DNA of 64,000 nt from Spinellus fusiger (Eukaryota; Mucoromycota; Mucoromycetes; Mucorales; Phycomycetaceae). Under the pieces are notes generated by a model, which was given only the letters and a program-made list of their open reading frames with translations, searched no databases and was not told the DNA's origin. A program made the translations under genes and the position numbers. The stretch is taken from positions 186,001 through 250,000 of the forward strand of contig JALLLS010000026.1 of NCBI GenBank assembly GCA_025094145.1, given 5' to 3'. This document shows positions 23,744-35,413 of this stretch, one piece after another. Every line of letters starts with the position of its first letter. Position 1 is the stretch's first letter.

Positions 23744-26700
23744 TTAATACGATGCGATAGAAGCCCTAGAAGAGATAAAACTAGGTTCACTTTCAAGCTG
23801 ACCGTTGCCTAAACAAAGCGAGTTAAAGATTAGTTTGATTCCGACTATGGAATGAACATTGTATAGACAACTTACGATAGTTGTTGGCCTTGTCGTAGTA
23901 CTCTTGTGCCTTCACAGGGTTGGCTGGCAGACCACCTAATCCATGCTTATGGTAGTAGCCTACACGCTCAATGGCCTCTACATCATCCTCAAACTCAGCA
24001 GCATGAGACCACCAAAAGAGAGCTTCTTGCTTGGAGACTTCAACACCAACGCCGTTCTCGTAACAAGTTGCTACTTTACTAAATGCATCTCTACCACCAT
24101 CCTTGGCAATCAAAAGCAGCTGCTGAAATCCTTCTACTTCATTCTTCTTGATATTTCCCCAGCCATTCAAGTAATAAAGAGCAACAGTGATACGTGCATA
24201 AGTGCCTGTTTCATTGTTAAGCTTCGAAGCACCTTGGAACCAGACAAAGGCATCACTGCGAAGTACTTTGGCTTCTTCCATGTCCTGAGTGTCTTCTGCT
24301 CTGGTGTACAGCAGATTGGCAATGGCCAAATCGGCAAGAGGACCACATCCAAGTCGATGGGCTTCTCTATACCACTGCAGGGACCTTTCATAGCTCACAT
24401 CAGAGGGGCTGACAAATCCTTCTTCATAGTAAGACCCCACCATCAGAGCAGCTGTGCCATCATTGAGCTTGGCAGCCTGTCTAAAGTAGTCTAGAGCACG
24501 TCCATAGTCTTGGGCAATATGGAAGGCCTTGGATGAACTGTAGTAGCCTTGATGGTAGATGTTTCCAAGTCTTCGGAGTGCTTCAGGTACATTTGCTTTG
24601 CTAGCCACCTCAAATAGCTGAATGGCTTCTTTAAAGTCTTCTTGCTGCCATAGAATGTTGCCAAGTTCATAGGTGGCTTCTAAATGACCTTGCTTGGCGG
24701 CCTTTCCAAAGTACATCTTGGCAGCAATCATATTGGCACTGAGTCCTGCAAGTCCATTGGCATGGAATAAGCCCAGTTGGTACTGAGAGTCCTTGTGGTT
24801 TCCTCTAGCTGCTGCACGTCCATACCATTCAAAAGCACTTTCTTCATTGCCTTGTTGGCTATACAATGTGCCTAGTCGGTGCATGGCTACAATGTTCTCG
24901 GAAGTGTTGGCAGCCTTGATGTACCATGTCATGGACACACCATCGTCTTTGGTAGTCCCTTGACCATTCTCAAAGCACTCTCCAATAAAGAAATAGGCCA
25001 TGCCAAGGGCTTCAATGTCTTGGCTTGACTTTTCTATTCTCTCCAAGTCTTGTGCAGTAGATTTGAGTTCGGCAAGACCGCCTTTTTCTTCAACATTCAA
25101 TCCACCTTTCCCTTTGAGACGGTAGCTAGCAAGGAGAACTCGAGCATAGGGGCGGGTAGAAATCTTCTGGAGCCATACAACTGCTTCTTCTGTTTGTTCC
25201 AGTGATTCACATGCTTTAACAGTATGTTCAATGGCTTGTTCGTGTCCTTGTTGGGCAGCTTTTCTATAGTACTCGAGTGCATGGATAAGATTGTTTTGAA
25301 CAACAGCCTTGCTTAATCCACGCTCATGAATAAGGCCTAGTTGGTAGAGAGCCTCTGTATCATTCAATAGAGCCGCCTCTTCAAGTAGCTCATAGACTTC
25401 TCGACCTTCCCATTGGATGTCATCCTTGTTTTCATGAAGCCAGTAAAGCGCAAGCTCACGTATACATCCTGCGTGGTTCATGGCCCTTCCACGCTCGAAA
25501 TAGGTCTCAGCTGCCTTTTCATTGCCAGCCTGCATGGCCAGCAGACCCAACTCATAAATAGCAGAACCTTCACCTTCATCTGCTGCTTTTTCCAGCCACA
25601 TTATAGCTTCTTTTGTATTTCTGTCCTGAACAGATCCATGAAGTAACACATAGCCTAATTTACACGGTTAGAATAGAATCAAGGAACACCTTTCTATAGG
25701 TTGAATGATAAACTCACCAAGATAATATCTGACTTGACGAGCTTGTACCATGGTCTCTGAAGAATGATGGTTCATTTGTTCAAGAATATTTTCAAGTCTA
25801 CGGAGCTCACGAAGAGACTCTACATAAAACTGATGTTGACAATACAGTCGAGCAAGATGGAATCTTGAGTTTTCTTGGATCCAATGGATGTCTTTTCCTC
25901 CTGTAGGTTGTTCCAATGCCTTATTGAACCAGACAATAGCCTTTTGCATGTCCTTGGAAACCCCGAAACCCATTTCATAAAAGATGCCTAGTATCATTCA
26001 AGTATTAGTATAAACATAAGAACATAAATGGATAAATCCCTACCAAGATAAGTAAAAGGCTCAATAAAAGATTCACCAGAGCCAATGAGAGACATTTCTT
26101 GAAGCCATCCAAGAATCTGTTTTCTGTCCTTTTCTGTCCCCATTTGACGATGGAGGAGCAGCCGTGCTTTTCCAAGTCGAGACTTCCATCCCAAAGCAGA
26201 TTTGAGGATGTGGCTCTGGACAGTAGTGTCGTATTGCTGCCAGGCCTTGTTCCAGAGTGAGTTACGTTCAAACAATTCTGCAATAGAAACAGTGGCTCTA
26301 ACATTATTCATAAACAAGTAAGTAAAGAAGAACCATGAGAGTGTCCAATGTACAGAACATAAAGATAAATAAAATAAAATGAAAACAAAAAACAAAAAAC
26401 AAAGAAAACCTTCTTACTTTGCATGTCCTAAGCTTCTTGCTTTCTCAAGACAGGCCAGTGCCTTGTCCAGACTCACCACCACAGCCCAACCATTTTCATA
26501 GTAAAGAGAAAGAGCACACCAGGATAGAGGATCGTTCTTGAGCTCAATGGCCTTTGTCAGCAATTGAAAGGCAGTGCTATAGCGTTCTTGTTGGCTGGAG
26601 GTGCGAATCACTCCTGTCTGGTAGGCTGCTGCTAATTCACGCAATCCAGCAGGATGATTCAGTTTAGCAGCTTTGAAGAGCCACTCTAGCGCCTCTCGAC

Positions 26701-29024
26701 TGTCCTCGGACTTTGTATCAATAGACAGTTGTGCTAAGCTCACCATGGCATCTGGCAAGCCCTTTTGCGCAGCTGAACGGTAACATTCCAAAGCACGCGG
26801 AGTGTCGGAGGAGGTGAGAGGAGCAAGTCCATTGGCGTAGTAAAGACCAAGACTGTATTCTGCAGTTGGATGACCTCCCTTGGCTGCCTTGGTGTACCAT
26901 TCAAACGCACGCACCTGGTCTTTGATGGTGGTGGATTGGTGGGTAAATCCATTGGCAAGCATACGCGCCACTTTATGCATCAAATCAACATCACCGTGGC
27001 GTGCTCCCTTCTCGTAGTAATCAAAAGCAAGTACCAGATTAGGTTCAATGATAGGCTGACCATGGACAGTATGGATGCCTTCTTCATAAGCAGCCCCCAC
27101 CCAGTAGTGGGCCTCCCAAAAGTCACCCGATCTTGTGAGGTGCAGTAGCTCTTCAAACCCCATCATTGGATTACGCACACACTGGCCCCATCCATTGATA
27201 TGGTAGCGAGCAAGCATAAGGTGGGCTCTGTAAACAGCTTGCTTGGTCTCTTTTTCGGTTGTCTTTTGCTGGGATGCCTTTAGGAACCACTCGTAGGCCT
27301 CTGTACGTCGATCCATACGGTGCAATAGCATGGCCTTGGAGTAGTAGGCTGTCAGGGCCCCCGCAGCAGATGCCTTTTCATACAGCTCCAGGGCTTGTGT
27401 TTGACTCTGTGGACATCCTCGGCCTGTTTCTGCTTGTTCTGCTAGCAATCCATAGGCATAGGCATCTCCCTTGGCAGCTGCTGACTCAAAGTAGAGGCGG
27501 GCCTTGAACACATCTTTTGGCACACCAATGCCTTGGTAGTACATCAATCCGAGCACGCGGTTGGCTTGACGATGGTGGACTCCAGCTGAAAGAGACAAAT
27601 GACGGAGAGCAAGGTCCAGATTCTGTGCTTCTCCTGATCGGTACATCAAACCAAGCATATAGTGACAAGTACCATAATAAGGACTCGTACTGTCTAAACC
27701 TGCCTTCTCATAAAGAGATGCAGCATGACTCAAGCGTCTTTCAACATGTAAGCCTTGTGCATAAAGAGATCCTAATTTAAGCAGGGCTCGTGGATTGTTC
27801 TATTCATAAGAATAAATAAAACAAAAGATGAGTCTATTATCTACAACTCCACTAGGATGTGTTTATGTGTACCTGTCGTGCTGCCTTGTTCAACCACTGG
27901 AGGGCTTCTTGGACAATCGCCTCTTCTCCAGTGTCCTGTGAGAATACCTTGGTATCATCGAGTAGCATAATACCAAAGGCAGCCTGTGCATCAGCATAGC
28001 CTTGTTGCGCTGACTCTAGATAGAAGTCTCGAGCTTTGATGAGATGTCCGTGGGTCTGGTAGTGCCATCCCACAATATGTTGTGATAAATGATGGCCTTT
28101 GACGGCTGCCTTTTCAAAGTATTCAATGGCTTGGTGGGCATCTGTTGCTACTCCTTGTCCCTGAGAGAGCATGTAACCAAGGTAGTACTGGGATAGACAG
28201 ACTGCTATCACCGTATCAGCAGTTGTAGACTGCTCTGTGGTAGAGGCTCGTAAGAACCACTGGTAGGCAAGAGCATAGTCCTTTTGACGATCAAATGTCA
28301 GTCCATGGTAATAGCAGAGACCAAGAGAATACAGTGCATTGATGTGATGAGTGGTTTCTGCTATCTGTTTAAGTTCTTGAAACCCCTGATGAATGGCAGT
28401 AGGTGTTCCATATCCTTGTAGCTTACAATGGGCGACATAGGTGCGCAGTGCTGGATCATGCGTAGTAGTGGCCTCTTTCAAAAGACTAGCAAATAATTTG
28501 GTAGTGGCATCGGTTGCAGGGGGTTGGATAGGCAAACAAAATGTAGAAGCATTGGAGGCTATAGAATCACGATTATGGAGGCTTGAACCTGTAGGATGAC
28601 CTGCTTTTGAATAGATAGAGGCAGATGATATGGAAGAGTAACTTGTGCTCATAGAAGAGAACAGACTTGATCTGAGTGAGTCCAAGGTAGACGTAGAATC
28701 CAGACTGATTGTGGATAGGAAATCAGGTGGGTGTGGAAGAACATGGCGTACAGTAGGCTGTATTGTTCTTGTCTGCAGTAAATGATCAAGCTCAGGGTCA
28801 GGGTCAGGGCCCGTGGTTGTTGTTGTTGTTGGTGTGTCTTCTTTATCATAAGAAGTGTGTACTTCTCGAATACTATCTCTTTCCATTAAAATAGGTCTTG
28901 TATAGGCAAGGAGTGGCGGTGGTTCTGGAAGGGGTTGGGATCGTTGAGTAGACGAAGAGAGTGTTCTTTGCGGTATTGGTCTAGCGATAGGTTTTCGCTT
29001 AGTCTTGCTTTGTTGAGCGCCCAT
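23744..29024 (-). CDS. Large Sel1-like repeat protein, 1633 aa, with N-myristoylation signal
   Basis: Six exons (29024-27873, 27799-26418, 26297-26044, 25987-25718, 25654-23876, 23808-23744) sum to 4902 nt in frame. Residues 1-160 are disordered and Ser/Thr/Pro-rich; the remainder is a long array of Sel1-type TPR-like repeats, with the hallmark pattern A-x-x-x-LG-x-x-Y-x-x-G-x-GV-x-x-D-x-x-x-A-x-x-W/Y-x-x-K-A-A repeated many times (for example AIEYFEKAAVKGHHLSQH and ALDYFRQAAKLNDGTAAL). Sel1 arrays act as scaffolds in signalling, cell-wall synthesis or ER quality control (for example Skt5 and Hrd3). There is no TM segment. The protein begins MGAQQSKTKRK, a good match to the N-myristoylation consensus (Gly2, Ser6, Lys7), so membrane anchoring is inferred. 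Exact role unknown. Confidence 0.9.
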
Positions 29025-30837
29025 TGTGTGCTGCTCTTTGTAATTCCAAAGAAAGGACTACAGAATAAAAAAGTGGAGGATCAATGCTCAATAAATGTGT
29101 TGAATGGAGCACTAAAAAAGGAACAAGTAGAAAACGAAAATGTGAATATAAAAAGATCTTCAATGTTTATATAACGATTCTCTATCATGCTCTGCTTAAA
29201 ATACCGCAGTAACAAACACCTAGTATGGGTAACAATGCTTAGAAGCCTGTTCTTTTTATAGAGATAAGAAGAAGTGGAGCTCCATCGTGGGGTGTAGGCC
29301 TGACCTGAATTCCTATCTGTAACTGTAACTGTAACTGTAGCTGTAGCTGTAGCTGTACTTGTATTTGTATTTGTAGCTGTACTTGTACTTGTACCTGTTA
29401 GTGTCATTTCTATCGTCTTATGCCCTGTCATGTCCTGTGTTATTTTTATTCAATGCCATCTCAGCCTCTCTCTTTTGTAGTGATGTACTAATATTAGAAG
29501 TACTGTTTTCAAACAAGAAATATCAGAAGCACTGTTTTATTGCTGACAAAATCACTATTTTGGTAGGGAGATTTAAACTTCATCTTACTATGTCTATTGT
29601 TATCAAGGAGAAGACCTATCGACATGGTAGGTTACACGGTAGCAATGACAACCCTTGAGTAACCAATGCCTAGTTGCCATAGCAAACTTATTGTTTTGAG
29701 GTGGGGATGAATTAGGTTTTATTTATCATAATTCAATAGCAGATGCCAATTCTATCGTGCTTCTTTTTATGTTTATACTTATATTTTATTCATGTTGATT
29801 ATAGGTGCTATCATAAGAAATTACACTAAGAATAAAATTGAAACATATACACCAAGAAACTACTTTACTTATCTTTGCTGTGCTTCAGGTGACCTGCATA
29901 GCAAATAATTGCACTTGCTGATGAAAAAGAATGACGTATATTTGATTGTTTTCCATACTCAGTTGTCTACAAGTGATTCATTTATAGACTTTCTGTGCAT
30001 TGGAACTTTTCTTGTCTAAGGTTTGCTTCTTATGCCAAATAGACAAAGATTCAACAGCCGAATTTTTATTTATTTATTATTTTCTATTTTATTATTATTA
30101 TTATTATAGATATTTAACTGTAAATACCATGCGAGTCCTTTACTATTCAACGTCTCTTTACATCAGGAATAGAGACACTAGAATAAAAGGCTTACATTTC
30201 ACTTGTGCATAGTCAACACACATGATATTATCAACTGATAAGTCTATCTGTTTCCATAGTCTATAGTATGACATTGATATGACAAATGATAATAATAACA
30301 CCATTATTAATAATATTGTTATTATTAACATAAATAATTGTTCCTTTACTATTATCGGTGCAGCACTTTGTTATAGAAACACACTTCTATTAAAGTCCAT
30401 GTGAAGTGTCTCATGTTGATCATCGATGGAAACAAAGTATGAAATAGGCTACCTTTTGTCCACATGTAAGGATCACAGAACATTTTGACTAGTATGTCTT
30501 TCTGTTTTTAATACAAAAAAGAAAATGAACAAAAACAACCCAAATTCAGTAGCAGCAGGTAGCATTTTTACAACATATTCAGAGGCGGATATCCAAAATA
30601 CAATAAGAGAAGGCAACTCGATCATTTACCATTTGAAAACAAATGATATGTAAGCTATCAAGATACTTTGTTCTATTGGATTCTAGGGTCTGAATAAGAT
30701 GTTTGACTATTCATTCCATCGTAACACACTTAAATCAGTTAGACTATGGATAACTCTGAGATAATGACAAATAGATAAGAGAGAGAGAATAAGAAAATAG
30801 TAAGGGAACAATAGGGTAATAGATACTAGGTGGATGT
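29025..30837. other. Intergenic region with an imperfect CTGTAA/CTGTAG repeat
   Basis: Upstream of the Sel1 gene; 29320-29400 contains CTGTAACTGTAG-type hexamer repeats. The rest is AT-rich with ATT repeats near 30090 and 30285-30330. No gene recognised. Confidence 0.55.
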
Positions 30838-32533
30838 CTATAAGTGCCCCTGGTTTCCTAACAAATGATCAAATGAAGCAATGACCTTGAAGAAGAATAA
30901 GCACTAGGGTAAATAGTTCAACTTACAGCATGAATATCGGGGCGCTGTTTTGGGTCAACCACCAGCATGGATTTTATGAGATCACGCAACGATTCACTGT
31001 AGGGGTCCTCCGAAGGGAAATGATAACGCCCGTTCAAAATGGCGAGTGTCATGGAACCCCCTACTTCATTCATATTAGACTCAAAAGGGTTCTGTCCATA
31101 GGCTGTTGAATAAAGAGTACAGCCTAGACTCTGAAATAGAAAAGGGGTGAGGACGGAGAACACTCAATTTTCCTCTTCTTTCGCTTACCCAAATATCAAC
31201 CTTCTCATCCAATTCTATACCAGAATGAACATTGTATAACTCAGGGGCTCTGTAGGCTATGGTGGAGTTTTCAGCAGCCAAGTCCTATAAGGAAAGAGAG
31301 TAATGGGAAAGGGTTAGGATCCTTTTATTTTATAGGTAGATGTATTCTGTATCTTGAAGAGATCATTACCTGCTGCAAAAGGGCATCGTGCTTTGACTTG
31401 ATTGATACACGAGCACGAATAGTAGAGCCAAGATCCATAAGAATTGGACTCTGGCCATCATCCGAGATTAGAATATTGCCAGGCTTTAGGTCTCGGTGAG
31501 CTAACCTCATCAACATCAGTACACAATGCATGATCCCCAAAAACTATTGTTCTCATTTTCCTCTTTCTATTTTTAATTACCAAAAGGAACAACAGTGCCT
31601 ACTTCTTCTTGTTGGTGCTGGTGTTGTAATTCTCTTGGTGTTTCTGAATAACTTTGTGGTGTAGGTGGCATAAAGGGTTCCTGAGATACAGGCGATGAGG
31701 AGAAAGATCCACCCAATAAAGCTCTTTGTTGAGGCTTGGAGGCTTCTTCTTCAGGGTTTTTCATGGGTACATTGGGAAGACGGTAGGTATGAAGTACAAG
31801 AAGTGCATGACACATCTGACGGAAGAATTGCAGGATTTCTCTTTCGGGAAAATGTGTCTTGTTCATATTATTAGCATTGATACTGTCCTGGAGATTCCCT
31901 TGCTATATAAAGAAAAAGATGCCTCTGTTATTCTCTAGCCACTGATTGGGTTTGTTATTTATTTACCTTGCAATAAGGAAAGAAGATGTAGACAACTTTA
32001 GTGCCATCACGGTCTGTCATGATGCATGTATCCTAACATAAACCATTGATAAATATACATATAGAGTGATAGACACCAAGGAGAAGGAGTTTCGATGGCA
32101 AGAAAATAGACTTCTTTGCCTTACCACAACTTCAATGATGTTTTTATGCTGAAATATTCGGTACATGTCAATCTCTCTCATAGCATCAGCCACTGTTTGG
32201 CTTCCAAAGGGACATCGAATCTTTTTAAGTGCAAAATGGCGGCCTGTCAGGATGTCCTGAACAAGATATACAAATGAAAAACCTCTACAGCAGAAATAGT
32301 AGGTTAGCTCTGTCAATGGGTGTCTTTCTATAGGCTTATATTTTCCAGTGAGTGTTTTCTCATACAATAGAGACAGGATGTAACTGCAACAAAAGAGAAA
32401 GAGAAGCACTTTACCCTTCACCCAAGAGTCGAATGACCTTGAAGGTGCGTTTGTTGACTTGAATAGTTGGATTAGGAAAGCAGCATGAGGCTGCAGAGTA
32501 AAAAGTATCTTTGAATACAGACAGGAATGACAT
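30838..32533 (-). CDS. STK16/Env7-type serine/threonine kinase, 381 aa
   Basis: Eight exons (32533-32415, 32284-32125, 32032-31967, 31902-31581, 31500-31370, 31284-31189, 31130-30927, 30885-30838), 1146 nt in frame. NAK-family kinase close to human STK16 and yeast Env7, which act at Golgi or vacuole membranes. Motifs: LGEGGFSFVYLV glycine loop, FALKKI (catalytic Lys), AHRDLKPGN catalytic loop, MDLGS (replaces DFG, as in STK16), STIAYRAPEL, VDIWSLGCTLY and VDPKQRPDI. An approximately 65-residue Pro/Gln-rich insert lies just before HRDLKPGN, as in Env7. An N-terminal CC pair (residues 17-18) could be palmitoylated like the Env7 cysteines (inference). Confidence 0.92.
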
Positions 32534-33480
32534 GATTTAGATGTATTTGTAAGAAATGCGACAATGCGACATGAAGATTCAATGAGCAGTACTACAGACT
32601 TGTGTTCACCTATAAAATCTGGGACTTTTGTTATTTGCACCCTACAGGAATCATTGTCTATTCGCACCAATATTCAATAAGAACAAAAACCTTAAGCTCA
32701 GGGATAACTATCATAAATCTATTCATGTGTTCTTTTTTATGAGTTTTATTGAATAATTTAACAATAATTATCAAAGTACACTTTACCATAGAAGAATACC
32801 CCAGAAATAGATAGATCAAGGGTTGTTGTATACCTTATTTGTGGAAGGATGAACGTTTTCCACAGGCTATTTGTTATTTGCACCAAGATGACCAAGAAAA
32901 ATAAAGTTTGTTTTATTGATTGGCCGCTTTTATTGTATTCATTACAGAAGAGGAGAGAATCAATAGATGATGGAGAGATCTTATTTATAAATATGTATAT
33001 CTCTATTCAGATAAATTCATTCTTATAAAGAAGAGGAATTAATCATAGACAGCGGCTAAGCTATCTGTGTGTTCATCATAGCTGTACTCACTAAAAGCAC
33101 TATTGGGCACAGGTGGATAGTGCATTATAATATACAAGCCAGCCTTAACTGAAAAAAACACAAAGAGAAACAGCTTTGTTGGGCTAAGGAACATGCCAGT
33201 TGGACAAGTGATCAGTGGATAGGTATCATTTAGTCTGATGAGTCAACATACATTATGAAAAAGAGCAATAGAAATGCCTGTCATTAAAATAGTTAGAGAA
33301 TGATATAGTTATAATTCTATTGTTCCAACAATGTAGTTTGGTGATGATGACGTGATGCTTTAGAGCTGCTATTAGGCTAATGGATTTGTCCCATAAGTCT
33401 TTGTTCATGGCACTGTAAACCAAGATGAATACATCATTGTTTTAGTTAGTGAGTTCTATCCTTGGTTTATGGAATTGTAT
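32534..33480. other. Intergenic region, AT-rich
   Basis: Kinase promoter side followed by decayed sequence leading into the Tc1 relic. No gene recognised. Confidence 0.45.
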
Positions 33481-33489
33481 CATAAAGAG

Positions 33490-33785
33490 AACAGTGAGTC
33501 TCTGTTACAAGAGGGTGCAAGCTGTCATTCTGGGGCCTATGCTAGATAGTGGAAAGAGACACATCAAATTAGGGGCTTTGAGTACTAGCCTACACAAATC
33601 CCTGACCTAAAACCAATTGAACACGTCTGGTGGGCCTTGGAAAGATGAATTGAAGAAAGAAAGGTACATATTATCAATATAGAAAGTTAGTATTGAACTT
33701 GCTCAACAATAAATTCAAAGCATGACAGATAGATACTATATAGTCATTGATGCCAAAGGAAACCATACGAAATACTAACTGTATC
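33490..33785 (+). pseudogene. C-terminal relic of a Tc1/mariner transposase
   Basis: Plus-strand translation gives LQEGASCHSGAYA (second acidic block, Asp changed to Glu), then PDLKPIEHVWWALER (third acidic block), and the typical Tc1 C-terminal MTDRYYIVIDAKGNHTKY, with in-frame stops between. This is a dead copy and differs from the relic at 7.5-8.3 kb. Confidence 0.85.
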
Positions 33786-34600
33786 ATTATTTTATTTTCT
33801 ATAATTAAATATATTAAGCTTTGTTGAGGTTAAGTGTGAAGCTTACAGATCAAATGTAAAGTGTTTTATTTGATGTTGAACATGTCCTATCTACTTTTTT
33901 CTGATATTTATATTCAAAGGTATTCAACTCAATTGAGTGTGGCTGTATTCACACTTTCTTGAACAAGTATGTTTATCCTAATTATATACCCAATAGCATT
34001 ATTTGAGTGAACCATCTTCAAAATAGATATACAAGCTATTGTGGATAGGGTCATTTGCACAAAAGTCATTGTAACTGTCTAAATAATGATAGATACCAAA
34101 CATAAAGTAGTGACATCGTAATAAGACCAAATGGCAGATTATTACAAAGAATGAGTGAGATGAATCAGTCATACAATCCTATGAGTTACATACTTTTTTT
34201 TCCTACAGAACAGTTAGGTTAGCATATAAATACATGTTCAGTCAATAACCAAAATGTTATGATAAGCACAATGAAATACTACTGCTCCAGATTAATGTAC
34301 AGAAATGACTCCATTTACTTGCATTTATTTCGAAAGCTCTCTTTATCAGTACATAGTATATGCTAACATTGAGCAAGGTCGCTTGGATTTTATACAGCAT
34401 AACTATGACACACTGAAAAGAGATATACTAAGTGGTGTATAGTATAGACCTTTTAAAGAGAATATAAGAGTACAACAGTCTTTATTAGAATGTGTGCCTT
34501 TTAGTGGTGACTTAAGTCAAGTTCTTCTATTTGTAGTGATCGTTAGAGTAGAATAGAAGTATAGAAGAATGACAAAGAAGTTGAATAGAAAAGATCAGAG
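33786..34600. other. Intergenic region in the transposon graveyard
   Basis: AT-rich with no gene recognised; probably decayed mobile DNA. Confidence 0.4.
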
Positions 34601-34799
34601 TGAATCGTACGTTAACTAACCAAAATACCTTTGGACCTAAGAAGCCACTAATGACACTTACACCAATGCATGATAAATAGTAGTTGACACTATACAACAT
34701 GCTTTCAGAATCAACCTAGGGTTCTTACATATATTTGCTTTTCATAGAAGACTGGTGAAGAGCCTAGAGCAAGTTATTTAGGTGAGAATCCTACCAAAA

Positions 34800-35306
34800 G
34801 AATGATAATAAAGGGAAAAGAGATGTGGAAGATGTTGAAGAAAAAAGGATTCAAACTCTATCTTATCAATGAATTTAAAAAATCGAGCCTGTGTCCTGAG
34901 TACAGGTTCTCACCTTTGGAAACATTTAAACATGTCAAGAACTCCAGGCCCTATCAACGAACAAAAATACTTCAAGTTAAATGTCATAGTCTTCTCAGGT
35001 CATTTCTTCTTAATTTTACATATAAAAAATACTTATCTTTCTCTCCCTTCAAATAGGTGTTCAAACCAAAACTGTATGAAAGACAAGACATTGAGGCTTT
35101 GGAATCGTGATCTAGCTGCTACATTGAACTTTATATATAGTCTAATGTCTCCAAGGGAAAATGGCACCCTTTCAGAGCGCTTTTGTAGATATAACAAAAG
35201 AAGGCATGACTCCAAAGATACACTTAGAACCAATAAAAGGTCCAAGCCTTCTGGTTCATCCCCATCCATCTCCTTCCCAGTTATCGATGGAGTCTTGGTT
35301 GACTAA
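34800..35306 (+). pseudogene. TnpB/Fanzor-like nuclease C-terminal relic (second family)
   Basis: Two coding blocks separated by an intron 34999-35056 (phase closes in frame). Block one contains KKKGFKLYLINEFKKSSLCPEY, the RuvC-II-like Glu with the typical TSxxCPxC context; block two contains CSNQNC followed by LRLWNRDLAATLNF, the RuvC-III-like Asp with the NRDxxAxxN signature. This order (EF-x-S-S-x-C-P ... C-x4-C ... WNRDLAA) is that of TnpB-derived eukaryotic nucleases (Fanzor). The first zinc knuckle is damaged (CPEY for CPxC) and the N-terminal half with RuvC-I is missing or unrecognisable. It differs in sequence from the copies in elements A and B. Confidence 0.7.
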
Positions 35307-35413
35307 CTGACCGAAACCCATGATACAGGTAAACTATCTAAAATGTGATAAAGTGTGTCTTATTGGATTTTATCATAAAAAAAAGACATTATAATGTCTA
35401 GTACGAGGATTAC

